From: Achromobacter sp. Marseille-Q4962
Lineage (GTDB): Bacteria > Pseudomonadota > Gammaproteobacteria > Burkholderiales > Burkholderiaceae_B
Length of the DNA: 64,000 nucleotides
NCBI RefSeq assembly: GCF_943737005.1
Contig: NZ_CALSFU010000006.1
Location: forward strand, 124,001 to 188,000
Reading direction: 5' to 3'
Numbering within the stretch: the first letter of the stretch is position 1; each line of letters starts with the position of its first letter. Made by a program: the position numbers and the translations under genes. Under the pieces are notes generated by a model. The model saw nothing but the letters and a program-made list of their open reading frames with translations. It did not search any database and was not told the origin of the DNA. This document shows positions 10,459 through 19,874 of this stretch, piece after piece.

Positions 10459-12330
10459 ATGGCCCAGTCCCACTCTCCGCCGTGGCTGTCGCAGGCGCGA
10501 CAGCTTTTCCATACGCAGGGCGCCGTGCCCGGCGGCCTGGTGGCCGAACCCATCCTGCGCTCGTGGCGGCGCTGCGCCGAACGGGGCTTCGACATGCGCG
10601 GCGCGCGGCGCGCCGAACTCATGACCCAGGCCGAGCTGCGCGAAGCGCGCGAGCGCAACGAGGCCCTGCGCCGGCTGGCCGCGCCGGCCATGTCCGCCCT
10701 GCAGCGGCAGGCCGGAGCCAGCGGCGGCCTGGTCATCCTGTGCGACGCGCAGGGGCTGGTGCTCGATACCGAAGGCGACGCCGGCTTTGCGCAGCGGGCC
10801 TCGCGCGTGGCGCTCATGCCGGGCGCATCCTGGGACGAGGCCGCCGCCGGCACCAACGCCATCGGCACCGCGCTGGTCGAGGGCCGCGCCATCGCCGTGC
10901 ATGGCGCCGAGCATTATTTCGAGCCCAACCGCATCCTCACCTGCGCTGCCGTGCCGATCATGGACGGCGCCGGCCGGCCGCTGGGCGTGCTGGACCTCTC
11001 CAGCCAGGCCGGCGCCGCGCGGCCCGACGTGCTGGCCTGCGTGCAGGCCGCGGCGGACCGGGTCGAGCACAGGCTGTTCCTCGACGCGCACTCCGAATGC
11101 GCCGTGCTGGCGCTGCACGCCCGGCCAGCCGGGCTGGGCGCTCCAGGCGAAGCTTTGCTCGCTTTTCACGACGGCCTACTGGTGGCGGCAAACCGGATCG
11201 CCCTGCAGGCGCTCGATCTGCCGCCCACGGCGCTGGGCGTGTACCGCTACGGCGATCTTTTCGAGGGCGATCTGGCGCGCTGCCCGGTTTCGGGCGGCAG
11301 GCTGCGCGCGCACCGGGGCGCCGTGTTCCATGCGCGCCTGCGCTGGCCCAGCGAGCGCGCGCCGGCGCCGCCGCGCGAGCCGGCCGCGCCGCCCGCGGCG
11401 CCACGCAACGGCATGCCCCTGGCGAGTTTCGACGCGCCCGCCCTGGAGGCGCTGGCGCGCGCCGTGCATCTGTGCGATGCGGGCGTTTCCATCCTGCTGC
11501 AGGGCGAAACCGGCGTCGGCAAGGAAGTCTTTGCCCGCGCGCTGCATGCACGCAGCCGGCGGGCGCAGGGCCCGTTCGTGGCCGTGAACTGCGCCGCGCT
11601 GCCCGAGAGCCTGATCGAATCCGAACTGTTCGGCTACGAGGACGGCGCCTTCACCGGCGCGCGCCGACAGGGCAATAAGGGGCTGCTGCGGCAGGCGCAC
11701 GGCGGCATGCTGTTCCTGGACGAAATCGGCGACATGCCGCTGGCGCTGCAAGCGCGCCTGTTGCGCGTGCTGCAGACGCGCGAAGTCTCGCCGCTGGGCG
11801 CGGCGCGTCCCGTGGCGGTGGATTTCGCGCTGGTGTGCGCCACGCACCGGCCGCTGGCGCAAGGCAGCCCCGATGCGCCGGTGCGTTCCGACCTGTATTT
11901 CCGCATCGCCGAGTACACCGTGGAGCTGCCGCCCCTGCGCACCCGCGCCGACCTGCGCGGGCTGCTGCGCCAATGGTGGGAGAGCCTGCACGGCGGGCCG
12001 GGGCCCGCGCCGGCCCTGCCGCCGGATATCGAAGACCTGCTGGCGGCCTACCGCTGGCCGGGAAATTACCGGCAGATGGCGGCGGTATTGCGCACGCTGC
12101 GCGTGCTGGCCGGCCCGGGCGGCGCGGCCACGCGCGATATGCTGCCGGCGGAACTGCGCGCCGCGCCGCCGCCCGCCGCGCCGAACCTGAAAGAAATGGA
12201 AGCCAGCGCCATCCGCCAGGCGCTGCAGGCGCACGGCGGCAACGTCAGCGCCGCCGCGCGCGCCCTGGGCGTGCACCGCAGCACCTTGTACCGCCGCGCT
12301 GCCGCCCTGGGCCTGGCCCGGGAGCGCTGA
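10459..12330 (+). CDS. Sigma-54-dependent transcriptional activator, AcoR-like
   Basis: A 623-residue enhancer-binding protein. The N-terminal third contains a GAF-type sensor ([21 protein letters not shown] and [20 protein letters not shown]). A PAS-like linker follows, then the AAA+ domain with Walker A GETGVGKE (about residue 350), the sigma-54 contact loop GAFTGA, and Walker [12 protein letters not shown]. The C-terminal Fis-type helix-turn-helix contains [20 protein letters not shown]. The ATG at 10459 has AGGAGA upstream. It is divergent from the aldehyde dehydrogenase gene with its -24/-12 promoter, so it is the obvious regulator of that gene. The likely signal is acetaldehyde, acetoin or an alcohol-derived compound, but this is not shown by sequence. 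Confidence 0.9.
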   Translation: MAQSHSPPWLSQARQLFHTQGAVPGGLVAEPILRSWRRCAERGFDMRGARRAELMTQAELREARERNEALRRLAAPAMSALQRQAGASGGLVILCDAQGLVLDTEGDAGFAQRASRVALMPGASWDEAAAGTNAIGTALVEGRAIAVHGAEHYFEPNRILTCAAVPIMDGAGRPLGVLDLSSQAGAARPDVLACVQAAADRVEHRLFLDAHSECAVLALHARPAGLGAPGEALLAFHDGLLVAANRIALQALDLPPTALGVYRYGDLFEGDLARCPVSGGRLRAHRGAVFHARLRWPSERAPAPPREPAAPPAAPRNGMPLASFDAPALEALARAVHLCDAGVSILLQGETGVGKEVFARALHARSRRAQGPFVAVNCAALPESLIESELFGYEDGAFTGARRQGNKGLLRQAHGGMLFLDEIGDMPLALQARLLRVLQTREVSPLGAARPVAVDFALVCATHRPLAQGSPDAPVRSDLYFRIAEYTVELPPLRTRADLRGLLRQWWESLHGGPGPAPALPPDIEDLLAAYRWPGNYRQMAAVLRTLRVLAGPGGAATRDMLPAELRAAPPPAAPNLKEMEASAIRQALQAHGGNVSAAARALGVHRSTLYRRAAALGLARER

Positions 12331-12354
12331 GGCGGGCCGCGGGCGCGTCGGCCG

Positions 12355-13143
12355 CTACGCGATCAGGCGGGCGAGTTCCGCGCCTGGATCTTCCGCGCGC
12401 ATGAATGCCTCGCCCACCAGGAAGGCGTGCACGCCGTGTTCGCGCATGAGCCGCACGTCTTCGGGCTTGAGAATGCCGCTTTCGGTGACCACGCGCTTGC
12501 CGGCCGGCACGGCCGGCAGCAGGTCCAGGGTATTTTTCAGGCTGGTTTCGAACGTGCGCAGGTTGCGGTTGTTGATGCCCAGGAGCGGCGTCTTGAGCGT
12601 GAGCGCCACGTCCAGTTCGCGGGCGTCGTGCACTTCGACCAGCACATCCATGCCCAGCTCCATGGCCAGGCTTTCCATCTCGCGCAGCTGGCCGGGGCTG
12701 AGCGCGGCCACGATGAGCAGCACGCAATCGGCGCCCATGGCGCGGGCGGAAATGATCTGGTAGGGGTCGATCACGAAATCCTTGCGCAGCACGGGCAGCG
12801 GGCAGGCCGCGCGCGCCTGGCGCAGGTGGTCGTGCGAGCCTTGGAAAAACTGCACGTCGGTGAGCACCGAGAGGCAGGCCGCGCCGTTGGCGGCATACGA
12901 CGCGGCGATCTCGGCCGGGTTGAAGCTTTCGCGCAGCACGCCCTTGGACGGCGAGGCTTTCTTGATTTCGGCGATCACGCCGGGCTTGCCCTGGGAGATC
13001 TTGTCTTCGATGGCCTGGGCGAAGCCGCGCACGTCCTGGCGCGCCTGCGCCTCGCGCAGGACTTCGGCCTCGCTGCGCATCTGGCGGGCGGCAGCGACTT
13101 CCTCGGCCTTGATGGCGAGGATCTTCGCGAGAATATCGTTCAT
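12355..13143 (-). CDS. trpC: Indole-3-glycerol phosphate synthase
   Basis: TrpC closes the indole ring in tryptophan synthesis, converting CdRP to indole-3-glycerol phosphate. The product has 262 residues and a single TIM-barrel domain. Diagnostic segments are [13 protein letters not shown] (catalytic Lys), [21 protein letters not shown] (catalytic Lys), [12 protein letters not shown] and VTESGI with the phosphate-binding GEAFMR at the end. It is not fused to TrpF. Its ATG overlaps the trpD stop by 4 bases, so trpGDC is one coupled unit. Confidence 0.97.
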   Translation of the reverse strand: MNDILAKILAIKAEEVAAARQMRSEAEVLREAQARQDVRGFAQAIEDKISQGKPGVIAEIKKASPSKGVLRESFNPAEIAASYAANGAACLSVLTDVQFFQGSHDHLRQARAACPLPVLRKDFVIDPYQIISARAMGADCVLLIVAALSPGQLREMESLAMELGMDVLVEVHDARELDVALTLKTPLLGINNRNLRTFETSLKNTLDLLPAVPAGKRVVTESGILKPEDVRLMREHGVHAFLVGEAFMRAEDPGAELARLIA

Positions 13144-14171
13144 TTCTGGAATTTCCGGGTATAAGCGCAGAATTCCTCCAGCTTGGCGCGCGCCGCGCCG
13201 GTGGAAATCATTTCAAATGCTAGCGCCAAGGCCCCGGGAATGGAATCGGCCTTGTTGCCAGCGTAGATGGCGAGACCCGCATTGAGGGCGACGATGTCGC
13301 GGGCGGCTCCCTCGACATTGTCCAGCGCCTCGATGACAAGTTCGCGCGATTGTTCGCGATTGGACACCTTGATGCTGCGGTTGGACATCATGGATAGCCC
13401 GTAGTCTTCGGGATGGATCTCGTATTCCCTGACTTCTCCATCCTTCAGCTCGCCCACCATGGTGGCCGCGCCCAGCGATGCCTCGTCCATGCCGTCCTTG
13501 CCGTGCACCACCAGCACGTGGCGCGAGCCCAGGCGCTCCAGCACGCGCACCTGGATGCCGACCAGGTCGGGGTGGAACACGCCCATGAGCTGGTTGGCCG
13601 CGCCGGCCGGATTGGTGAGCGGGCCCAGGATGTTGAAGATGGTGCGCACCGCCAGTTCTTTGCGGATGGCGGCCACGTTTTTCATGGCGCCGTGGTGGGC
13701 GGGCGCGAACATGAATCCGATGCCCGTGGCCGAGATGCACTCGGCTACCTCGTCGGGCGTGAGCGCCAGGTTGGCGCCCAACGCCTCCAGCACGTCCGCG
13801 CTGCCGCTGGAGGACGAGGCGCTGCGATTGCCGTGCTTGGCGATGGGCACGCCCGCGGCCGCGGCCACGAACATCGCGGTGGTGGAAATATTGAAGGTGT
13901 GGCTGCCGTCGCCGCCCGTGCCGCACATGTCGAGCAGATCCTGCGGATTGGGCGTGATCACCGGCGTGGCGAATTCGCGCATGACCTGGGCGGCCGCGGT
14001 GATCTCGCCGATGGTTTCTTTCTTGACGCGCAGGCCCATGAGCAGCGCGCTGGCGATCTGCGGCGTCATTTCGCCGCGCATCAGCATGCGCATCAGGTGC
14101 AGCATTTCATCGTGGAAGATTTCGCGGTGTTCGATGCAGCGCGTCAAGGCTTCGGTGGGGGAAATGGTCAC
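13140..14171 (-). CDS. trpD: Anthranilate phosphoribosyltransferase
   Basis: TrpD transfers the phosphoribosyl group of PRPP to anthranilate. The product has 343 residues, with [17 protein letters not shown] (PRPP/Mg site) near residue 84, [21 protein letters not shown], and the anthranilate region [21 protein letters not shown] followed by [14 protein letters not shown]. It overlaps trpC by 4 bases and starts 13 bases after trpG, in the order trpG-trpD-trpC. trpE is 6.7 kb away because a sugar-acid cassette lies between. Confidence 0.97.
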   Translation of the reverse strand: MTISPTEALTRCIEHREIFHDEMLHLMRMLMRGEMTPQIASALLMGLRVKKETIGEITAAAQVMREFATPVITPNPQDLLDMCGTGGDGSHTFNISTTAMFVAAAAGVPIAKHGNRSASSSSGSADVLEALGANLALTPDEVAECISATGIGFMFAPAHHGAMKNVAAIRKELAVRTIFNILGPLTNPAGAANQLMGVFHPDLVGIQVRVLERLGSRHVLVVHGKDGMDEASLGAATMVGELKDGEVREYEIHPEDYGLSMMSNRSIKVSNREQSRELVIEALDNVEGAARDIVALNAGLAIYAGNKADSIPGALALAFEMISTGAARAKLEEFCAYTRKFQK

Positions 14172-14184
14172 GATGCGTCCTTAT

Positions 14185-14751
14185 TCAGGCCAGGTTCAGG
14201 AAATTGCGCAGCAGGGCATGGCCGTGTTCGCTGAGCACCGACTCGGGATGAAACTGTACCCCGTAAATGGGCAGGGTCTTGTGGCGCACGCCCATGATGT
14301 CGCCGTCCGGGGCGGTGGCCGTCACTTCCAGGCATGCGGGCAGCGTGTCCGGGTCGATGGTCAGCGAGTTGTAGCGGATCGCGGTGTAGGGGCTGGGCAG
14401 GCCGGTGAAGAGGTCGGAGCCCCGGTGCGTGATGGCCACCGTTTTGCCGTGCATGATTTGCTGCGCCCGCACAATCCTGCCGCCATAGGCCGCGCCGATG
14501 GCCTGGTGGCCCAGGCATACGCCGAGGATGGGCTTCCTGCCCGCATAGGCCCGGATCACCGGCACCGAGATGCCCGCCTCGGCCGGCGAGCAGGGGCCGG
14601 GCGAAACGCAGATGCGGTCGGGATTCAGCGCCTCGATTTCGTCGAGCGTGATCTGGTCATTGCGCGCCACGCGCACGTCCTCGCCGAGCTCGCCGAAGTA
14701 CTGCACCAGGTTGTAGGTGAAGGAGTCGTAGTTGTCGATCATCAGCAGCAT
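14185..14751 (-). CDS. trpG: Anthranilate synthase glutamine amidotransferase component
   Basis: TrpG supplies ammonia from glutamine to TrpE for anthranilate synthesis. In many proteobacteria it also serves PabB. The product has 188 residues, a class I amidotransferase with [14 protein letters not shown] at the N-terminus, the oxyanion and nucleophile motifs [11 protein letters not shown] and [11 protein letters not shown] (Cys near 79), and the catalytic His/Glu in YGVQFHPES. The usual position directly downstream of trpE is lost: the nearest upstream gene on this strand is a LysR regulator of a rhamnonate cassette. trpGDC therefore needs its own promoter or read-through from that gene. Confidence 0.97.
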   Translation of the reverse strand: MLLMIDNYDSFTYNLVQYFGELGEDVRVARNDQITLDEIEALNPDRICVSPGPCSPAEAGISVPVIRAYAGRKPILGVCLGHQAIGAAYGGRIVRAQQIMHGKTVAITHRGSDLFTGLPSPYTAIRYNSLTIDPDTLPACLEVTATAPDGDIMGVRHKTLPIYGVQFHPESVLSEHGHALLRNFLNLA

Positions 14752-15187
14752 GTCGTTGCAACCTCAATGGGAATGGGGGGATGGCGAGGCGCTCAGGCCC
14801 CGGCGAAGGGGAACGCGGGCAATGGGGAATGCGCCGGCCTCGGCAGTGCCGATGCGCTGGGCCTGAAGAGGGAATCTGCGGAAAGCACGGGCAATCTCCT
14901 GTTTGTCGGAGCCGCCATGCCGGGGGGGGAATAGACTGATTTCGAAACCTGCCACCGGCGACGGCGGCAAGGTGCAGTTTCGAACCGCAACAACGTGCCG
15001 CTTCCTAGCGGAAGCGCCACCACTGTGCTGCGAGGATCGAAACGGTGCGAATCATGGGATAGACGAGCGGATTTCAAAAGGGCCGGGCGGACTGCGCCGC
15101 GACTGGCTTGCCGGGAATTCTACCTTGCGCCGCGCGGCTTTGTCGAATGGAAAAACAGGTGCGGATCGGGCCGGCCGCGTATTCCCT
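14752..15187. other. 436-base gap between the rhamnonate LysR gene and trpG
   Basis: No convincing gene. Short open frames exist on both strands but lack ribosome sites and recognisable content. One notable element is an imperfect inverted repeat, TTTCGAAACCTGCCACC (14940-14956) with GGTGCAGTTTCGAA (14971-14984), able to form a stem-loop without a T tract. Any trpG promoter should lie here. I see no Trp-codon-rich leader like that of trpE and no clear -35/-10 pair. Confidence 0.5.
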
Positions 15188-16126
15188 TCAGCCCGGGGCC
15201 GCGCTGCGCGCCAGCTTCTGCAGCAGGTCGACGAAGCGGGCCTGTTCGCGCGTCATGGTTTCGTTCTTGCGCAGGATGATGCCGAACGGCGCCAGCTCGG
15301 CGGGTATGGCCACGGGCAGCGCCACCACCAATTTCATTTCCAGATAGTCGCGCAGGGCGCTCTCGGAGAGCACCATGACCGCGTCGGTGAGCTGGATGAG
15401 CTGCTGCATCGAATACACCGAGCTGCATTCGGTCACGTCCTGCGGGGGCGGCAATTGCTGGGCCTGCCGGGTCTGCTCGAACGCCAGCCGGGCGGGGCTG
15501 CTCATGGGCTGCAGGATCCAGGGCCAGTCGCGCACCAGCTCTTCCAGCGCCAGCTTGCGCCGCCGGGCCAGCGTATGGTCGCGCCGCACCACCACCAGCA
15601 GGCGCTCGTTGCCCAGCGGCTGGAAGCTGTAGTGGGCGTCGTCGGTGGCGTCGCTGCGCCGGGCGATGGCGATGTCGATGCGTCGCTGCTCGAGCAGGGA
15701 AATGACCTGGTCGCTGGTGTCTCCCATGATGCGGATGCGCAGTTGCGGATAGCGCGCCTTGGTCTGCGCGATGGCGTCCATGACCAGGCCGGGCGCGGCG
15801 CCCACGATGGTGCCGATGGACAGGTAGCCGTAGCCTCCCTGCTGCCGGGCGGCCAGCTCTTCGGCGCATCGGTCCAGGCTGGTCAGCGAGGCCTGGGCGA
15901 ACCGCAGCAGCTCGCGGCCCAGCGTCGTGGGGCGCGTGCCCTTGGGCAGCCGCTCGAAGAGCTCGCAGCCGAACATCGCCTCGATGTCGCGCAGCATGCG
16001 CGTGGCCGCGGGCTGCGAGATGCCCAGCGCCTGCGAGGCGCGGTGCAGGTTTTCGCTGGAGCCCAGCGTCACCAGCATCAGCAGATGGCGGTAACGCAGG
16101 CGGTTGAACAGGCTGCGCAAGGGCAT
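15188..16126 (-). CDS. LysR-family regulator of the rhamnonate cassette, GbpR-like
   Basis: A LysR regulator of 312 residues from the ATG at 16126 (MPLRSLFNRLRYRH). The helix-turn-helix spans NLHRASQALGISQPAATRMLRDIEAMFG, and a sugar-acid-type effector domain follows, as in regulators of the galactose-binding-protein/GbpR group. The frame continues to an ATG at 16210, but the extra 28 codons cover a perfect operator-like dyad (16156-16174), so 16126 is the better start. It is divergent from rhmT-rhmD-rhmA-aldA and is the obvious regulator of that set. In E. coli the rhm genes instead have an IclR-type regulator. Confidence 0.85.
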   Translation of the reverse strand: MPLRSLFNRLRYRHLLMLVTLGSSENLHRASQALGISQPAATRMLRDIEAMFGCELFERLPKGTRPTTLGRELLRFAQASLTSLDRCAEELAARQQGGYGYLSIGTIVGAAPGLVMDAIAQTKARYPQLRIRIMGDTSDQVISLLEQRRIDIAIARRSDATDDAHYSFQPLGNERLLVVVRRDHTLARRRKLALEELVRDWPWILQPMSSPARLAFEQTRQAQQLPPPQDVTECSSVYSMQQLIQLTDAVMVLSESALRDYLEMKLVVALPVAIPAELAPFGIILRKNETMTREQARFVDLLQKLARSAAPG

Positions 16127-16155
16127 GGGGGCGTCGGAAGCCACGCTCGTTCCTT

Positions 16156-16174
16156 CGATACCTGCAAGGTATCG
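16156..16174. promoter_or_regulatory. LysR-type operator of the rhamnonate cassette
   Basis: A perfect dyad, CGATACC-TGCAA-GGTATCG, contains the T-N11-A core typical of LysR binding sites. It lies 30 bases upstream of the preferred LysR start, in the divergent region leading to rhmT. The 250-odd bases from here to the rhmT ribosome site hold no other clear element. The dyad is seen directly; the binding partner is inferred. Confidence 0.65.
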
Positions 16175-16463
16175 GTATGTGCAAAAAAACGATTGGAAGG
16201 GCATCAACATACACCACTACGATGTGGGCACATAACAGCGCGCGAACCGCCTTCGCCGCCAGGAGACAGCATGTCCAGCATCGGATCATTACCCGCCGGC
16301 CCCGCGCCGCGCGCGCCGCAACCGCGCCGCGCCTAGTTCCCCGCAGCAAAGCACCGCTTTCCCGCATTGCCCGCAGCGCGATGCGCGCGGTTTCGCACGC
16401 GCCGTCGGCGCGCGCCGATGGCGCGTGGCCGGACGCCGCCCCAAAAAAGAAAGGAGACAGACC

Positions 16464-17753
16464 ATGCCGACCAACGTATCTTCCGCCACGCTTGCCAAGG
16501 TGTCGTGGCGCCTGCTGCCTTTTTTGCTGCTGATGTACGTCCTGGCCTTCCTGGACCGGGCCAACGTGGGCTTCGCCAAGGCGGCCTTCCAGGCCGACAC
16601 GGGAATCGGCGATGCGGCTTTCGCCTTCGGTGCCGGCGTGTTCTTCGTGGGGTACGCGCTGCTCGAAGTGCCCAGCAACCTGATCATGCACCGCGTGGGC
16701 GCGCGGATGTGGATGTGCCGCATCATGGTGTCTTGGGGGCTGATCTCGGCGGCGATGATGTACGCCCACGACGAAACCACGTTCTATGTGCTGCGCTTCC
16801 TGCTGGGCGTGGCCGAGGCCGGCTTCTTTCCCGGCGTGATCCTCTACCTGACCTACTGGTTCCCCGCCGCCACACGGGCCAGGGCCATGGGGTTCTTCTA
16901 CTTCGGCGCGCCGCTCGCCTTCATCTTCGGCAGCCCGCTGTCGGGCCTGCTGCTGGAGTTCGACGGCGCGTGGGGGCTGCACGGCTGGCAATGGATGTTC
17001 ATGGTGGAGGGCCTGATGGCCAGCGCCGTGGGCGTGTGGGCGTACTTCTATCTCGACAACCGGCCTGCCGACGCGAAATGGCTCTCGGCGCAGCAGCGCG
17101 GCGAGCTGCAGTCCGTGCTCGACCAGGAAGAGCGGCAGAAGCAGGCGCATGGCAGCCTGCTGGCGCTGATGCTCCAGCCCCGTGTGCTGTACCTCGGCGC
17201 GATCTACCTGCTGATCCAGGCCAGCGTGTACGGCGTGGTCTTCTACCTGCCCACCCAGGTGGCCGGACTCATGGGCCGCCAGGTGGGCTTCATGGTGGGC
17301 CTGGTGGCCGCCATTCCGTGGCTGTGCGCCGTGCTGGCGGCATGGAAGATTCCCGCCCTGGCCGACCGCACCGGACAGCATGCGCGGGTCGCGGCGCTGA
17401 CCCTGGCCGCATGCGCCGTCGGCATCGCCTGCTCGGTTGCCCTGTCGTCGCCGTTCTTCGCGATGGCGGCGCTGTGCGTGGCCGCCGCCGGCTTCATTTC
17501 GGTCCAGCCGGTGTTCTGGACCTTTCCCTCGCGTTTTCTCTCGGGCAGCGCGGCGGCCGGGGGCATCGCCCTGATCAATTCGCTGGGCGCGGTGGGCGGC
17601 TTCATCGCGCCGGTGCTGAAAACCTGGGCGGAAAAGACGTTCGCCTCCGCCTCGGCGGGCCTGTACCTGCTCGCGGCCCTGACGGTGGTCGCGGCGGCGC
17701 TGGTCGCCGGCATCCGGCTGCGCCTGAACGCCAAGCAGGCGGTTCTGGCCTGA
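16464..17753 (+). CDS. rhmT: MFS sugar-acid transporter, RhmT (L-rhamnonate) type
   Basis: A 429-residue major facilitator of the anion:cation symporter branch with about 12 membrane segments. Family motifs include [17 protein letters not shown] in helix 1, [19 protein letters not shown] and [19 protein letters not shown]. These stretches agree closely, from memory, with E. coli RhmT (YfaV), the rhamnonate carrier. The start at 16464 has AAGGAGA upstream. It is the first of four plus-strand genes (rhmT-rhmD-rhmA-aldA) with gaps of 35-58 bases, read as an operon for uptake and breakdown of L-rhamnonate or a related 6-deoxy/aldonic acid. Confidence 0.87.
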   Translation: MPTNVSSATLAKVSWRLLPFLLLMYVLAFLDRANVGFAKAAFQADTGIGDAAFAFGAGVFFVGYALLEVPSNLIMHRVGARMWMCRIMVSWGLISAAMMYAHDETTFYVLRFLLGVAEAGFFPGVILYLTYWFPAATRARAMGFFYFGAPLAFIFGSPLSGLLLEFDGAWGLHGWQWMFMVEGLMASAVGVWAYFYLDNRPADAKWLSAQQRGELQSVLDQEERQKQAHGSLLALMLQPRVLYLGAIYLLIQASVYGVVFYLPTQVAGLMGRQVGFMVGLVAAIPWLCAVLAAWKIPALADRTGQHARVAALTLAACAVGIACSVALSSPFFAMAALCVAAAGFISVQPVFWTFPSRFLSGSAAAGGIALINSLGAVGGFIAPVLKTWAEKTFASASAGLYLLAALTVVAAALVAGIRLRLNAKQAVLA

Positions 17754-17788
17754 GGCCCCGCCCTCTCGATTCCCATTCAGGAGATTTC

Positions 17789-18973
17789 ATGAACATTCCT
17801 CGCATCAAGCACGTCCGAGCCTACACCCTGCGCGGCGGCGGCGCCGATTATCACGACCAGGGCGACGGCCACTGGATCGACGACCACATCGCCACGCCGA
17901 TGAGCAAATACCCGCAATATCGGCAGAGCCGCAGGGCGTTCGGCATAAACGTGCTGGGCACGCTGGTGGTCGAGGTCGAGGCCGACGACGGCACCGTGGG
18001 CTTTGCCGTGACCACCGGCGGCGAGCCCGCGGCCTACATCGTCGAGAAACACCTGGCCCGCTTCGTCGAAGGCGCGCGCGTCACCGACATCGAACTGATC
18101 TGGGACCAGATGTTCAACGCCACGATGTACTACGGGCGCAAGGGCATCGCCATCAACACCCTCTCCGGCGTGGACCTGGCGCTGTGGGATCTGCTGGGCA
18201 AGGTGCGCGGCGAGCCCGTGCACCAGTTGCTGGGCGGCGCGGTGCGGGACGAGCTGCAGTTCTACGCAACGGGCGCGCGGCCCGACCTGGCCAGGAAGCT
18301 GGGCTTCATCGGCGGCAAGATGCCCCTGCAGCACGGGCCGGCCGAGGGCGAAGCGGGCCTGCGCCGCAACCTGGAAAAACTGGCCGAAATGCGCGAGCGC
18401 GTCGGCGACGATTTCTGGCTGATGTTCGACTGCTGGATGTCGCTCGATCTCAACTACGCGACCCGGCTCGCCCACGGCGCGCGCGAGTTCGGCCTGAAGT
18501 GGATCGAAGAGGCCCTGCCGCCCGACGACTATTGGGGCTACGCCGCGCTGCGCCGCAATGCGCCGCCGGGCATGCTGGTCACCACCGGCGAGCACGAGGC
18601 CACCCGCTGGGGGTTCCGCATGTTGCTGGAGATGGGTTGCTGCGACATCATCCAGCCCGACGTGGGCTGGTGCGGCGGCCTGACGGAGCTATTGAAAATC
18701 TCGGCCCTGGCCGACGCCCACAACGCGCTCGTGATTCCGCACGGCTCCTCGGTCTACAGCTACCACTTCGTCGCCACGCGGCAGAACAGCCCGTTCGCGG
18801 AATTCCTGATGATGGCGCCCCAGGCCGACGAGGTGGTGCCGATGTTCCACCCGCAGTTGCTGGGCGAGCCGGTTCCGCAGAACGGCCGCATGCGCGTCTC
18901 GGCGCTCGACCAGCCTGGTTTCGGCGTCGCGCTCAACCCCGACTGCCCGCTCCACCGCCCCTACACCCATTGA
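17789..18973 (+). CDS. rhmD: L-rhamnonate dehydratase (enolase superfamily)
   Basis: RhmD dehydrates L-rhamnonate to 2-keto-3-deoxy-L-rhamnonate. The product has 394 residues, with the capping domain first and then a barrel. It has [25 protein letters not shown] near residue 110, the metal-ligand region [34 protein letters not shown], and the C-terminal catalytic His region [17 protein letters not shown]. These match the rhamnonate dehydratase subgroup rather than mandelate racemase itself. RhmD enzymes also accept L-lyxonate and L-mannonate in vitro, so the true substrate could be another sugar acid. It is flanked by the transporter and aldolase genes. Confidence 0.92.
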   Translation: MNIPRIKHVRAYTLRGGGADYHDQGDGHWIDDHIATPMSKYPQYRQSRRAFGINVLGTLVVEVEADDGTVGFAVTTGGEPAAYIVEKHLARFVEGARVTDIELIWDQMFNATMYYGRKGIAINTLSGVDLALWDLLGKVRGEPVHQLLGGAVRDELQFYATGARPDLARKLGFIGGKMPLQHGPAEGEAGLRRNLEKLAEMRERVGDDFWLMFDCWMSLDLNYATRLAHGAREFGLKWIEEALPPDDYWGYAALRRNAPPGMLVTTGEHEATRWGFRMLLEMGCCDIIQPDVGWCGGLTELLKISALADAHNALVIPHGSSVYSYHFVATRQNSPFAEFLMMAPQADEVVPMFHPQLLGEPVPQNGRMRVSALDQPGFGVALNPDCPLHRPYTH

Positions 18974-19031
18974 CCGATATGCACGGTTCCGGCGCCCGCT
19001 TCGGCGGCCGGCGGAACCGCCGGAGACTCGC

Positions 19032-19826
19032 ATGATGATGCCGAAAAACCGCTTCAAGGCCCGCCTGGGAGAGCTGCAATACGGCGCCTGGGCCGGCATG
19101 GCCCACCCCTATGCCGCGGAAATCGTGGCGTCCACGGGCTACGACTGGATGCTGATCGACGGCGAGCACGCACCCAACACGGTGCCCACCATCCTGGCGC
19201 AGCTGCAGGCGCTGGCCGCCTGCGACAGCGCGCCCGTCGTCCGGGCCGTCAGCGACGACAAGGCGTTGATCAAGCAACTGCTCGACATCGGCGCGCAGAC
19301 GCTGATGATTCCCATGGTGGAAAGCGCGGCCCAGGCCGAGGAGATCGTTCGGGCCATGCGCTATCCGCCGCATGGCGTGCGCGGCGTCGGCGGCGGGCTG
19401 GCGCGGGCCACGCGCTGGGACGGCGTGCCCGACTACCTGCGGACCGCGCACGAATCGCTGTGCCTGATCGTGCAGATCGAATCGCGCGCGGGGGCCGGGC
19501 AGGCCGCCGGGATCGCGGCAACGCAAGGCGTGGACGCCGTTTTCATCGGCCCCGCCGATTTGTCCATCAACCTCGGCCATCCCGGCAATCCCGGCCATCC
19601 GGAAGTGCAGGCCTGCATCCGCGGCGTCATCGAGGCCGCCAACGCCGCGGGCAAGGCCTGCGGCATCCTGGCGCCCGACCCCGAAGACGCGCGCCGCTAC
19701 CGCGACTGGGGCTGCCGCTTCATTGCCGTGGGCATAGACATCAGCCTGCTTTGCCGCGCCGCGCGCGACAACCTGGCCGTCCACCGCGGCGAACCCGCGG
19801 ACGGCGCCTCGCCGCGCACCTACTGA
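19032..19826 (+). CDS. rhmA: 2-keto-3-deoxy-L-rhamnonate aldolase (HpcH/HpaI family)
   Basis: A class II pyruvate aldolase that would split 2-keto-3-deoxy-L-rhamnonate into pyruvate and L-lactaldehyde. The product has 264 residues. WMLIDGEHAPN carries the acidic metal region and base, GAQTLMIPMVESAAQAEE the substrate loop, IVQIESRAG the metal Glu, and FIGPADLSINLGHPG the metal Asp. HpaI acting on 4-hydroxy-2-ketoheptanedioate has the same fold, but the neighbouring dehydratase and AldA-type dehydrogenase favour the RhmA role. It starts 58 bases after rhmD and precedes aldA by 48 bases. Confidence 0.87.
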   Translation: MMMPKNRFKARLGELQYGAWAGMAHPYAAEIVASTGYDWMLIDGEHAPNTVPTILAQLQALAACDSAPVVRAVSDDKALIKQLLDIGAQTLMIPMVESAAQAEEIVRAMRYPPHGVRGVGGGLARATRWDGVPDYLRTAHESLCLIVQIESRAGAGQAAGIAATQGVDAVFIGPADLSINLGHPGNPGHPEVQACIRGVIEAANAAGKACGILAPDPEDARRYRDWGCRFIAVGIDISLLCRAARDNLAVHRGEPADGASPRTY

Positions 19827-19874
19827 CGCCGGCCGCTTGCGCCCTTCGACTCACGCTTTCACCAGGAAACCGCG

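Noticed and set aside
8540-10624. A 694-codon plus-strand frame opposite the aldehyde dehydrogenase gene
   Set aside because: It is antisense to a fully conserved aldehyde dehydrogenase, rich in His/Arg/Gly, without domain signatures. Such long antisense frames are usual in GC-rich DNA.
14764-14970. A 68-codon minus-strand frame before trpG
   Set aside because: No ribosome site, no family, no run of Trp codons; it does not look like a second trp leader.
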